From BM003 sp963699835 (GTDB lineage: Bacteria > Pseudomonadota > Gammaproteobacteria > Steroidobacterales > BM003): DNA of 64,000 bases. Position 1 is the stretch's first letter. Each line of letters opens with the position of its first letter. The notes beneath the pieces were generated by a model. That model had not been told where the DNA came from. It searched no databases and was given only the letters and a program-made list of their open reading frames with translations. Both the position numbers and the translations under genes were made by a program. The stretch is taken from positions 124,001 to 188,000 of the forward strand of contig CAVOVJ010000001.1 in NCBI GenBank assembly GCA_963699835.1, written 5' to 3'. Shown piece after piece: positions 37,209 to 46,728 of this stretch.

Positions 37209-39888
37209 TCACAGGCGCAACATCAGGTTGACGACTTCGGGATCCTGATCGTCCGGGGACAGATCGAAACCGATGGACTCGGCAAGACTCAACATGTTGC
37301 GATTCTCGCGCAAAACGACACCTTCCATAAAGCGTAGCCTGCGGTCGCGAGCGATTTCGATCAGCGTCTTTAGCAGGCGCGTGGCAAGTCCGCGTCCCTG
37401 CCAGTTATCGGCGATTACAATGGCGAACTCACAGGACTCCTCGCCAAGCATTGTCACGTAGCGAGCCACGCCGATCTGCCTTTCGGCGCCTTCCTTTTCA
37501 ATCGTCGCGATTAGCGCCATTTCGCGGTCATAGTCGATCTGGGTAAACCGCGACAGCATCGCCGGGGTGATTTCCTGCAACGCGTACATAAAGCGGAAAT
37601 ACCGTGATTGTTCCGACAGGCCATTGACAAACTCGCGTTCGATCAGCGCGTCTTCGGGCCGGATCGGCCGGATCGTGATCGACGTTCCATCTGTGAGATC
37701 CCAGTCCTGAACCAGATCCGTCGGATAGGGATGGATAGCCATATGGTCATAGCCGGCAGCCGACGACGTGACCCGGTCGACGACGACACGGGCATCCATG
37801 ACGACGACACCCTTATCGTCGGCGATGACGGGATTCAGGTCGAGTTCCTTGAGCCAGCGTAACTCGCACACCATTTCCGATACCCGCAGCAGCAGATCCT
37901 CGAGTGCGCGCATGTCCGCGGCGGGCGAACCACGAAACGATTCGAGATAGTGTGCGGCCCGGGTATTGGCAATCAGGCTGCGCGCCAGAAAGCGGTTCAA
38001 CGGTGGCAGTGCGACCGCGCGGTCGCGCAAAATTTCCACCATGGTGCCGCCAAGGCCGAAACTGATCGCGGGGCCGAACACAGCATCGCTGACAACACCG
38101 ATCATCAACTCGCGCCCGTTGCGGCGCTGCCACATCGGTTCGATCGCCACCCCCTGGATCTTTGCGTCCGGGCAGCGCTCGGTCACCGTGTCGATCATTT
38201 TCTGATAAGTGCTGCGGACCTCCCGCGCGGTTGCGATCCCCAGTTGCGACCCCGCCGACATCGGTTTTGTGGGTGATGTCAGGCGACAAAATCTTCATCG
38301 CTACCGGGAGGCCGATTTCGGTCGCCAGCAACACCGCGTCCGAGGCACTATGCGCGGGAATGCTTTTGATGACCGGTACATTGAAGGCAGCCAGGAGCGC
38401 TTTCGATTCGGCCAGGGTCAGCACTTTACGGCGTTCATCCAGCACTGATTCGATAATCAGTTTCGCGCTGTCGACATCGGGCGGCGACTGTCGCGTAAGC
38501 GGTTCCGGGACCTGCAAGAGTTGCTGCTGGCTATCGCGGTAAAGGGCAATCGCGGCGAATGCGCGCACCGCGGCCTCCGGTGTGCGATAGCTCGGAATAT
38601 TATTCTCACGGAACGCTGCGTGACTGCTCGCAACTGCCGGTTCTCCCATCCAGCAGGTAAAAATCGGTTTCTCCGAGCCACTCGCGATCACGATCAGTTT
38701 TTCGGCAACGTCGGCGGGCGCCGATAACGCCTGCGGGGTCAGGATGGCGAGCACGGCGTCGACGCCCGGATCCTCAATGCACGCAAGCAAAGCCTCCTGG
38801 TAGCGTTCCGGGCTGGCGTCCCCGAGTACATCGACCGGGTTGGCGTGGGACCAGGATGGCGGCAGAGCCCGATCAAGTCGTTCGACGGTCTCTTTGCCGA
38901 GTTCCGCAAGGGTCACATTGCGATTGACGCACTCGTCCGCAGCCATCACGCCCGGTCCGCCGGCGTTGGTCACGATGGCCAGTCTGTCGCCATGGCAACG
39001 TACACCGGAATCGAGGGTCGCGGCCGCCGAGAAAAAGTTGGCAAAGGTCGGGACCCGCAAAACACCGGCGCGCTTCAGCGCGGCATCGAATATGTCGTCC
39101 GATCCGACGATTGCGCCGGTGTGCGATACCGCGGCGCGCGAGCCAGCCTCGTGACGGCCGGATTTCATCACCACCACCGGCTTTGCCCTTGCCGCTGCAC
39201 GCAAGGCGCTCATGAAGTGACGGGTTTGATGGACGCCCTCGATGTACAGCATGATGCTGTCGGTCTGCGGGTCGGCAATCAGGTAGTCGAGAATCTCGCC
39301 AAATCCGACATCGGCAGACGTCCCTGTCGAGATCACGGCCGAGAACCCTACGTTGTTTGGCCGCGCCCAATCCAGAATCGCGGTACACAGTGCCCCTGAC
39401 TGCGATACCAGTGCGATCCGCCCCTCGTTGGCATTACTGTGACTGAATGTTGCATTGAACCCTATGCTCGGGCGTATCACGCCGAGGCAATTCGGCCCGA
39501 GAAAGCGGATACCGGCGCGGCGCGCACGTTTGACCGTGAGTCTTTCGAGCGCCCGGCCCGACTCTCCTGCTTCGGCGAAACCTGCCGAGATGACAATCGC
39601 GCCCGCGACTTCCATCTCGCCGCACTCGGAGATGATATTCGGCACTGTTGATGCCGGTGTCGCGATAATTGCGAGGTCGACTGACTTGCGGACGAGCTTG
39701 AGCGACGGATAGCACTTGTGCGAGCCGATTTTCTTGTATTTTGGGTTGATCCTGTAGATGCGCCCCTTGTAGCCGGCCAGGTGAAGATTCCGCAGCAGAA
39801 TACTGCCGATTGAGTCCTCTTTGGCGCTCGCGCCATAAAGCGCGATGGACGTGGGTTCAAAAATCGGTTTTACACCTGATCTTCGCAT
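37209..39888 (-). CDS. pat: Pat/PatZ-type acyl-CoA synthetase-like protein acetyltransferase, frameshifted
   Basis: Domain order is an N-terminal CoA-binding domain (IALYGASAKEDSIGSILLRN, GCLGVIRPSIGFN), succinyl-CoA-ligase-like domains (LVSQSGALCTAILDWA, GRHEAGSRAAVSHTGAI), an ATP-grasp domain (LPVAMKILSPDITHKTDVGG), and a C-terminal GNAT domain (DNWQGRGLATRLLKTLIEIA). This is the layout of enterobacterial PatZ/YfiQ, which acetylates lysines of metabolic enzymes. One indel around 38255 separates the first 545 residues from the rest; the protein rejoins as LGIATAREVRSTYQKM, giving about 890 aa. A deacetylase-family gene starts 84 bases away on the opposite strand. Confidence 0.87.
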
Positions 39889-39972
39889 CTTTGCAGCACT
39901 CCTGCGGCACCGTTCTGTGCTAGCTTAGGCACACAGTATGACAGTTGATCACCGCGACGGCAGCCTTACCAT

Positions 39973-40899
39973 ATGAGTACCGCGTATTTTTATCATCCGG
40001 TCTTTGCAAAGCATCAAATGGTTGACGGGCATCCGGAGTGCCCGCAGCGACTGGCGGCCATTGAGGATCAGCTAAAAGCAACGGGAATTTTTGATTTTCT
40101 GCTCCATCGCGAGGCCCCTCTCGCCGACCGCGATGAGTTGCTCAGAGTGCATACCCAGACCCATGTCGATGCCATGTTCGCGCGTTCGCCGCGCGAGGGA
40201 CTGGAGCATATCGACCCCGATACCTACATGAATCCGTTTACGCTGGAGGCGGCGTTGCGCGCGGCCGGCGCGGTTGTAGAGGCGACCCGTATGGTGATTG
40301 ACGGGGAGGCGCAAAACGCTTTCTGCAACGTTCGCCCGCCCGGGCATCATGCCGAACGGTCGACCGCGATGGGGTTTTGTTTTTTCAATAATGTCGCCGT
40401 GGCGGCAGCGTATGCGCTGGAGGTTGGCGGGCTCGAAAGAGTCGCGGTCGTCGATTTCGACGTCCATCACGGTAACGGTACCGAGGACATTTTCTGGCAC
40501 GATAAACGAGTCATGGTCTGCTCGAGTTATCAGCACCCGCTTTACCCCTATTCGGGCGCGCCGAGTATTCCCGGCCACATCGTCAACACGCCGTTACCTG
40601 CCGGTACCCGCGGCGATGGCTTTCGCGATGCGGTGCTGAGTCGATGGCTGCCGGAGCTGGAGGCCTTTGCGCCGCAACTGATTTTGATATCCGCCGGTTT
40701 CGATGGGCATGTCCAGGACCCGCTTGCCAATCTCGCACTCACTGAGAACGATTACGAGTGGATCACGACGACGGTACTCGATCTGGCAAAGCGCCATGCC
40801 GGCGGCCGGGTGGTTTCGACACTGGAGGGGGGGTACGATCTCGGCGCACTCGGCCGCTCCGCGGCACGTCACGTGCGCACGCTCTACGACGCCGGATAG
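39973..40899 (+). CDS. Histone deacetylase-family protein
   Basis: 308 aa and intact. Catalytic features of the zinc deacetylase fold are RPPGHHAERSTAMGFCFFNN with the charge-relay His pair, VVDFDVHHGNGTEDIFW with the metal-binding Asp and His, ISAGFDGHVQDPL with the second Asp, and LEGGYDL. Closest to the class II-like/acetylpolyamine amidohydrolase group that removes acetyl from lysine or polyamines. Divergent from the Pat-like gene, so the two probably share a control region at 39889-39972. Confidence 0.93.
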   Translation: MSTAYFYHPVFAKHQMVDGHPECPQRLAAIEDQLKATGIFDFLLHREAPLADRDELLRVHTQTHVDAMFARSPREGLEHIDPDTYMNPFTLEAALRAAGAVVEATRMVIDGEAQNAFCNVRPPGHHAERSTAMGFCFFNNVAVAAAYALEVGGLERVAVVDFDVHHGNGTEDIFWHDKRVMVCSSYQHPLYPYSGAPSIPGHIVNTPLPAGTRGDGFRDAVLSRWLPELEAFAPQLILISAGFDGHVQDPLANLALTENDYEWITTTVLDLAKRHAGGRVVSTLEGGYDLGALGRSAARHVRTLYDAG

Positions 40900-40920
40900 C
40901 TTGTCCCGCCCCGCGCTGGT

Positions 40921-41781
40921 CTAAAGGCGTTCATCCGGAACCGCAAGTACCGGGCATTGCGCTTCGCCAAGCACCGCGAGAGTCACGCTGTTCGCGGCAG
41001 CACCGAAAATGCCCTCGTCCGTCCTCCCGGTGGTAACAATCAGGTCCGCCGACAGTTGCCTGGCAAAACGCAATATGTTCTCTGCCGGATCGCCGTCGCG
41101 AAGGTGTTGGCGAACGCTAACGCGCCGGTCCGCGCTGAGCTCCAGTGGCATCACCGGAGCCTGCTCGCCCACATGTAGCACATGCACCTCGGCCTCCGGC
41201 TCGCCGGTAATCAGTGCAACGCGGGTCGCATAAACGAATGCAGCACGCGGGTCCGGTTGATGATCGACCGCCACCAGAATACGTTTCAGCGTGAGATCGC
41301 CGTCAGGTGAGACAAATCCGGCGCATCCCCTGGGGATAAACAGCGTCATGGCATCGGATCGTTTGGCGACGCTCCGGGCTACCGATCCGCGCAGCCAGTG
41401 CGGGAGGCCGGCACTGGTGTCGGTCGCAAGTACCAGCAGATCAGGCGGATTGTCGTCAAGGTACTCGGCCAGCGCGCCGATGGTATTGCGACTCCCGGAT
41501 GCGACTTTATTGACCCTAATTCCGAGTTTTTCGAACATTGCGGTCGGCGGACTCTGCGGCGGCAGAACGTCCCAATCTTCGAGTGTCTTGCGAACGCCCG
41601 GATAACGTGACCAGTCGGGGCCTTCACGATGTTCCGGTCCGGTATTCATGATCGTCAATTCGCCGGCCCGCAGCAGGGCGATGGCCAGCGCGTGATAGAA
41701 GGCGGTGTTACTGGCCTCGGAAAAGTCCGTCGCATGAAATACCGAATTTACAAACGGAACCGGTGGTAAGGGTTCTTGCAT
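40921..41781 (-). CDS. Tandem universal stress protein
   Basis: 286 aa with two UspA domains. The first begins SVFHATDFSEASNTAFYHAL. The second is around KRILVAVDHQPDPRAAFVYA and ends with DLIVTTGRTDEGIFGAAANS and CPVLAVP. The usual ATP-binding G-x2-G-x9-G(S/T) signature is only partly recognisable (TTGRTDEGIFGAAANS), so nucleotide binding is uncertain. Cytoplasmic. Converges with the deacetylase gene, leaving 21 bases between the stops. Confidence 0.88.
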   Translation of the reverse strand: MQEPLPPVPFVNSVFHATDFSEASNTAFYHALAIALLRAGELTIMNTGPEHREGPDWSRYPGVRKTLEDWDVLPPQSPPTAMFEKLGIRVNKVASGSRNTIGALAEYLDDNPPDLLVLATDTSAGLPHWLRGSVARSVAKRSDAMTLFIPRGCAGFVSPDGDLTLKRILVAVDHQPDPRAAFVYATRVALITGEPEAEVHVLHVGEQAPVMPLELSADRRVSVRQHLRDGDPAENILRFARQLSADLIVTTGRTDEGIFGAAANSVTLAVLGEAQCPVLAVPDERL

Positions 41782-41808
41782 GGGTTTCGCCTTCCTTTTC
41801 CCATTTCT

Positions 41809-42117
41809 CTAGCGATAGGTCTCAACGCGTATGTCTTGCAGGCGGAAGCCGACAAAGGTCAGGGTACGGACGAACTCTGTCGAGCTCTTTTGGTAGACCC
41901 AGACTTCGCGTTTGGTCGAATCGCTGCCGGATACGACCTCACGATAATCGGGTTCACCGCATTTGCTGAGCACGGTGGTCTTGGAGTCATTGAGCTTGAT
42001 AATGCGGCTGCCACAGCGCATCTGATCACCCGCCCTTAGCGAGCCAGGTGCCAGCGATAGCGCGACAATTACCGCGGTTAATGCTGTCGTAAGAGTTCGA
42101 GTACCGAGGGGTGTCAT
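41809..42117 (-). CDS. DUF2845 secreted small protein
   Basis: 102 aa with a signal peptide (LTTALTAVIVALSLAPGSLRAG), then the DUF2845 pattern: MRCGSRIIKLNDSKTTVLSKCGEPD with two Cys likely in a disulfide, then REVWVYQ and FVGFRLQDIRVETY. A periplasmic protein of unknown role. It lies 27 bases upstream of the stress-protein gene on the same strand and may be co-transcribed. Confidence 0.85.
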   Translation of the reverse strand: MTPLGTRTLTTALTAVIVALSLAPGSLRAGDQMRCGSRIIKLNDSKTTVLSKCGEPDYREVVSGSDSTKREVWVYQKSSTEFVRTLTFVGFRLQDIRVETYR

Positions 42118-42203
42118 TGCCGAAACCTGTCATATCACACCACAGAAGCATAATCGGAAGGGAGCCCAGATTCCATTCTCCGGTCCTTGTGCCTACCTTA
42201 TGT

Positions 42204-43128
42204 TCAAGCGGATTCTGAGGCGCGAGACATATCGGTGATGCAATGCCTGTCTCCCGCGATAGCCTCATCGGCACAGCCAGTGGTTTCCAGCTGCACCGTT
42301 GAATGGTCGATGCCGAATTTCGCTACCAGAATCTGCTTGATGTCGATCAGTGCAGCGACCGGATCGCTCCCAGCGGAAAGCTCGACATGCAGTGTCACCA
42401 TCGGATGTTCTCGCGTCAGGCACCACGCATGCATGTGGTGGATACCGACAACCCCACTGACCTCGCTGCAGAGAACTCGCCGGACCGCATCGAGATCGAG
42501 CCAGTCAGGCGTGCCCTCGAGCAGAATATGGGCGGACTGGCGTAACAGCTTCCAGGCGTTGCGCAATACCAAAGCGGCCACCACCAGCGACAAAACGGGG
42601 TCGACCCGGGTCCAGCCGAACAGCGCGATAAGTACTGCAGCGATTATGGCCGCCACGGAGCCGAGTAAATCGCTCAGCACATGTAACGTCGCGCCGCGAA
42701 TGTTGAGATTGTTGCGATCGCCGCCATGCAGAATAATGAAAGCAGCAGCATTGGCGGCCAGACCGAGAACCGCAACTACCAGCATCGTGCCCACGGCAAT
42801 CGGTCGCGGTTCGAGGAGGCGCCCAACCGCCTCGATTGCAATCCATACGACGATCAGGAAGAGTGCCGTGCCATTGCCGAGTGCCGCAAGTACCTGGGCG
42901 CGCTGATAGCCGTACGAGCGGCGCGGATCGGAAGGTCTCTCGGCGAGCCTGAACGCGTACAACGCAACAGCGAGCGCAAGGCTATCCGTGAGCATGTGGC
43001 CGGCATCGGCCAGCAGCGCGAGTGAACCCGACAGCCAGCCACCTGCAGCTTCGACGACCATGAACGCTGGCCGTGACTGTCAGCGCCCAGCCGACCCGCC
43101 GTTGGTTGTCGTGATGTGCGCCTGTCAC
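42204..43128 (-). CDS. Cation diffusion facilitator metal exporter, start region frameshifted
   Basis: The main frame (from 43061) carries six membrane helices, the metal-site motifs SLALLADAGHMLTD and ATLHVLSDLLGSV, and a C-terminal cytoplasmic domain (VVGIHHMHAWCLTREHPM), as in ZitB/CzcD zinc exporters. The normal N-terminus is in the next frame: GTG 43128 gives GAHHDNQRRVGWALTVTA, joined after an indel near 43066 to MVVEAAGGWLSGSL. The restored protein is about 307 aa. Without mending, the first helix would be lost. Confidence 0.87.
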
Positions 43129-43146
43129 GGCCGAGGTTGTCCGCCG

Positions 43147-43614
43147 CTATTCCTTGGCGTCATCCGCCGGCCAGTCGAATTCGATCACTTCCCAGCGATT
43201 GGTGTCCTCATGGCGCGCCGTGCGCCGTATCGCGTCCTCGATGCTGCGATGATTCCATTCGCCGATTTCATCCGCGCGCTCGCGCAGCCATTCCGGTACG
43301 TCGCCGGTCCCGAACTGCTCCATCACGATCACCGGCTTGTTCATCGCCTGGGCTGCATTGACCTGGAATTCGATCCATTCGCGAAAAGGCGCATACATGC
43401 TGGCGAGAATGATCACCGTTTCCGCCGGCTCGATCTGGCTCCTGAGCTCGGCCTTGAGGTCTTCTTTCGTCCCTGCCGGTTTGTCTGCGGGTTTGCTGTA
43501 GTTCAGATAGTAGAAATTGGTGGTACTTTCGAGGTACTCGAACACCCGGAAATAGTCGTCCTGATCCTGCCACAGATGACTTACATACAGTTTGAACGGG
43601 TTGCGTTGGGACAT
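43147..43614 (-). CDS. ThsB-like TIR-fold protein (DUF1863/MTH538 type)
   Basis: 155 aa. The pattern KLYVSHLWQDQDDYFRVFEYL, FYYLNYSKPADKPAGT, ELRSQIEPAETVIILASMYA and REWIEFQVNAAQAMNKPVI follows the TIR-like MTH538 family (PF08937), which includes the Thoeris defence subunit ThsB, a signal-producing NAD-using enzyme. Asn or Glu residues near the second strand may serve in the pocket, but I cannot assign them. No ThsA-type SIR2/SLOG gene is nearby, so it is an orphan. The role may be signalling, defence, or something else. Confidence 0.7.
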   Translation of the reverse strand: MSQRNPFKLYVSHLWQDQDDYFRVFEYLESTTNFYYLNYSKPADKPAGTKEDLKAELRSQIEPAETVIILASMYAPFREWIEFQVNAAQAMNKPVIVMEQFGTGDVPEWLRERADEIGEWNHRSIEDAIRRTARHEDTNRWEVIEFDWPADDAKE

Positions 43615-43772
43615 TTACGCGAACTCCCCTTGCCATGTAGTTGATATTCTAGCGAACGTCGGTCATATCTGTCTCGGCGCAGTGACCAAATCCACTATAA
43701 TGGTCGCTTGCCCGGAGGGATTGGCGGCCATTGGGCCGGCCTCAACATTGATCGCGAGAGATACACGACCCG

Positions 43773-44528
43773 ATGCGCTTACTTCTTTGGAACATCCGCT
43801 ACGCCTCGGGCTATGGCCCAAGTTTTCATCTTCCCGTACCCGGTGCCGGCTATCTTCGCAGTAACCGTGACAACCTGGAGCGAATAACCCGCTTCATCCA
43901 TGGCTATGACCCGGATATCGTCGGACTCGTCGAGGTCGATACCGGCTCGATCCGCTCGGGCGGGGTCAACCAGGCCGAGGCCATGGCGGATTCCATGGGG
44001 CATTACTCGACCTACCAGTGCAAGTACGGCCAGGAGAGCCTCAACCGCGGCCTGCCCATCGTGCGCAAACAGGCCAATGCTTTCCTCGCAGCACCGCGGG
44101 TAAAAGGCGAGCGCTTCCATTATTTCGACACCGGCATCAAGCGTCTGATCATTGAGCTGGAGCTCGATCAGCTGTCGGTGTTCCTGGTCCATCTATCGCT
44201 GAAATACCGACATCGTCATTTTCAGTTGCGTTATCTCCACGAGCTGATCGGGGCGACTTCAAAGCCCGTTATCGTTGCGGGTGACTTCAATACCTTCTGG
44301 GGCGAACACGAGATTTATCTTTTCATGGAGGCGGCAGGGCTGAAAAGCGCAAACGTTGAAGGCCTGCCCTCCTATCCCAGCCGATCGCCGCGCAAAGAGC
44401 TCGATTTCATCCTCTACGGTGACGGCATTTCAGTCGAAAACTTCGAGATTCCATCCGTTACATTTTCCGATCATCTGCCGCTGGTCTGCGATTTCAAAAT
44501 TGGCCGGCGCAAACGCAGGGCCGCCTGA
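43773..44528 (+). CDS. Endonuclease/exonuclease/phosphatase-family protein
   Basis: 251 aa. EEP-fold catalytic motifs are MRLLLWNIRYASGYG (metal-binding Asn), DIVGLVEVDTGSIRSGG (Glu), KPVIVAGDFNTFWGEHEIY (Asp-x-Asn), SPRKELDFILYG and TFSDHLPLVCDF (catalytic His). The fold hydrolyses phosphodiesters or phosphoesters in nucleic acids or phospholipids. No signal peptide. A gap of 30 bases separates it from fadJ on the same strand. Confidence 0.9.
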   Translation: MRLLLWNIRYASGYGPSFHLPVPGAGYLRSNRDNLERITRFIHGYDPDIVGLVEVDTGSIRSGGVNQAEAMADSMGHYSTYQCKYGQESLNRGLPIVRKQANAFLAAPRVKGERFHYFDTGIKRLIIELELDQLSVFLVHLSLKYRHRHFQLRYLHELIGATSKPVIVAGDFNTFWGEHEIYLFMEAAGLKSANVEGLPSYPSRSPRKELDFILYGDGISVENFEIPSVTFSDHLPLVCDFKIGRRKRRAA

Positions 44529-44558
44529 CGGCCTGCTAAGCGATACAGGAGTAGCACC

Positions 44559-46613
44559 ATGACTGAGGGCCACAGCGCAACCCATTGGCGTATCGAGGAC
44601 GATGCGCGAGGCGTGGTGTTGCTGACTCTGGACAAGGCCGACGCTTCAGCCAATGTTCTTTCGGGCGATGTGATGCGGGAGCTGTCCGATTGTCTCGATA
44701 TTCTCGAGACCCGCGCTCCGCAGGGACTGGTCATTCGCTCCGGTAAGGCAAAGGGGTTTATTGCCGGGGCCGATATCAAGGAATTCACCAGTATCCACTC
44801 GCTCGAGGATGCCGTGCGCCTGGTGCGTCTCGGTCAGGGTCTGATCAACCGGATCGAGGCGTTGCCATTCCCCGTCGTCGCTGCGCTGAACGGATTTGCG
44901 CTCGGCGGCGGCCTGGAGCTGGCCATGGCGTGTCACCATCGCGTCATTGTCGATGACCCGAAAGCGGTCGTCGGCCTACCCGAGGTGCGGCTTGGCATTC
45001 ACCCGGGGTTTGGCGGCACCGTGCGCGCGCCGCGACTGGCTGGCGTGGTCGAGGGCATGCAGATGATGTTGACCGGGCGGGCGCTGCGTCCGGATCGCGC
45101 TCTGCGGCTGGGTCTCGTCGACAAAGTCGTGGCCCATGACCAGCTCGTCGACAGCGCGGTTGCGATGGCTCTGAATCCCCCCGGACCGCGCAAAAAGCCG
45201 TTCAAGGAGCGGTTCCTGTCGTTCGCACCGGTGCGCGGGATCATCGCGGAGAAGATGGTGAAGCAGGTGGCGCGCCAGGCGCGGCCCGAACACTATCCGG
45301 CGCCTTACGCGATTATTGATCTGTGGCGCCGTTTTGGCAGCGCCGGCGATTCCGAGAGGTATGAACAGGAAGCGCAGAGTTTTGCCCGTTTGATGATCGG
45401 CGATACCGCGCAAAACCTGGTTCGGGTTTTCTTTTTGCAGGACCGGATGAAAGCGCTCGGCGGCAGGCGGAAGTCGGACGTTTCGCATGTGCATGTCGTC
45501 GGCGCCGGGGTAATGGGTGGCGACATCGCGGCCTGGTGTGCGTTGCGTGGTCTCGAAGTCACGCTGCAGGATCGCGAACTGCGGTATATCGAGCCGGCGC
45601 TGGAGCGGGCACGCAAATTATTCGAGCGCAAAACCCGCGGCGAAGCGGCTCTCAATGAAGCCATTGGCAGGCTGCGTGCTGATGTCGACGGTGAGGGTGC
45701 GGCGCGGGCTGACCTGGTCATCGAGGCGATTTTCGAGGATGCGGAAGCGAAGAAAACGCTTTATCGCGATCTCGACACCCGGATGAAGCCGGGCGCATTA
45801 CTGGCTACCAACACGTCGAGTATCCGACTCGAGATTTTGCGTGAAGGTCTGCGTGAGCCCGACCGGCTTATCGGACTGCATTTCTTCAACCCGGTGGCAA
45901 AAATGCCGTTGGTGGAGGTGATACATACGTCCTCAACCGAGCAGGCAGCGGTCGATCGCGGCCTTGCATTCGCGAAGCAGATCGATCGCCTTCCCCTGCC
46001 CTGCCTCAGCGCGCCAGGTTTCCTGGTTAATCGGGTGCTCGGCCCGTACATGATGGAGGCCTTTCTGTTGGCCGAGGAGGGTGTGCCGCTTGCAACGATC
46101 GATGCAGCAGCGGAAGCATTTGGCATGCCAATGGGGCCGGTCGAACTGGCCGATACCGTGGGTCTCGATGTGGCGCTCCATGTAGGCCGGATTCTCGGCG
46201 AGGCATTTGGCCTTCCGGTTCCGGACAAGCTTCAGGAGATGGTCGACAAGAAAACGCTCGGACGGAAAACCGGCGAGGGCTTTTATATCTATCAGGACGG
46301 CAAGCCGGTCAAGCCGGATGCCGGCGCCTACTCACCTCCGGCAGATCTCAGCGATCGTCTGATTCTGCCTCTGCTTAACCAGGTGGCCGCCTGTTTGCGC
46401 GAAGGTGTCGTGGACGACGCCGATCTCGCGGACGCCGGTGTTATTTTTGGGACGGGATTCGCGCCATTTACCGGCGGTCCGCTGCATTATGCGCGTAAGC
46501 GCGGAATCGGCAACGTCGTCGCGACGTTGCAACGACTGGAGCAGAGCCATGGTGAGCGGTTCCGTCCAGACCCCGGCTGGGATGAACTGGCCGCCGCCGA
46601 GGGGACGAAGTGA
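44559..46613 (+). CDS. fadJ: Fatty acid beta-oxidation multifunctional enzyme (FadJ/FadB type)
   Basis: 684 aa. An N-terminal enoyl-CoA hydratase domain (KGFIAGADIKEFTS; FALGGGLELAMACHHRV; LPEVRLGIHPGFGGT) is followed by a 3-hydroxyacyl-CoA dehydrogenase domain with the NAD-binding VVGAGVMGGDIAAWCALRG, GLHFFNPVAKMPLVEVIHT, and two C-terminal dehydrogenase repeats. It converts enoyl-CoA to 3-ketoacyl-CoA in the cytoplasm. No thiolase gene adjoins it here, so the second subunit must lie elsewhere. It reads through intact. Confidence 0.92.
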   Translation: MTEGHSATHWRIEDDARGVVLLTLDKADASANVLSGDVMRELSDCLDILETRAPQGLVIRSGKAKGFIAGADIKEFTSIHSLEDAVRLVRLGQGLINRIEALPFPVVAALNGFALGGGLELAMACHHRVIVDDPKAVVGLPEVRLGIHPGFGGTVRAPRLAGVVEGMQMMLTGRALRPDRALRLGLVDKVVAHDQLVDSAVAMALNPPGPRKKPFKERFLSFAPVRGIIAEKMVKQVARQARPEHYPAPYAIIDLWRRFGSAGDSERYEQEAQSFARLMIGDTAQNLVRVFFLQDRMKALGGRRKSDVSHVHVVGAGVMGGDIAAWCALRGLEVTLQDRELRYIEPALERARKLFERKTRGEAALNEAIGRLRADVDGEGAARADLVIEAIFEDAEAKKTLYRDLDTRMKPGALLATNTSSIRLEILREGLREPDRLIGLHFFNPVAKMPLVEVIHTSSTEQAAVDRGLAFAKQIDRLPLPCLSAPGFLVNRVLGPYMMEAFLLAEEGVPLATIDAAAEAFGMPMGPVELADTVGLDVALHVGRILGEAFGLPVPDKLQEMVDKKTLGRKTGEGFYIYQDGKPVKPDAGAYSPPADLSDRLILPLLNQVAACLREGVVDDADLADAGVIFGTGFAPFTGGPLHYARKRGIGNVVATLQRLEQSHGERFRPDPGWDELAAAEGTK

Positions 46614-46728
46614 CCGGCTGATCGACCGGAGGGACAGCGGCCCTGTGCTAGAATCTGCGGCCGCCGGGTCTGTCGTGGTTGTGCCCGGTTTGGGCTCGCC
46701 CGAACAGTCGTTTTTGCTGTGAGTATCA

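Noticed and set aside
43147..43614. A complete Thoeris defence system
   Set aside because: Only the ThsB-like protein is present. Neighbours are a CDF exporter and an EEP-family enzyme, with no ThsA.
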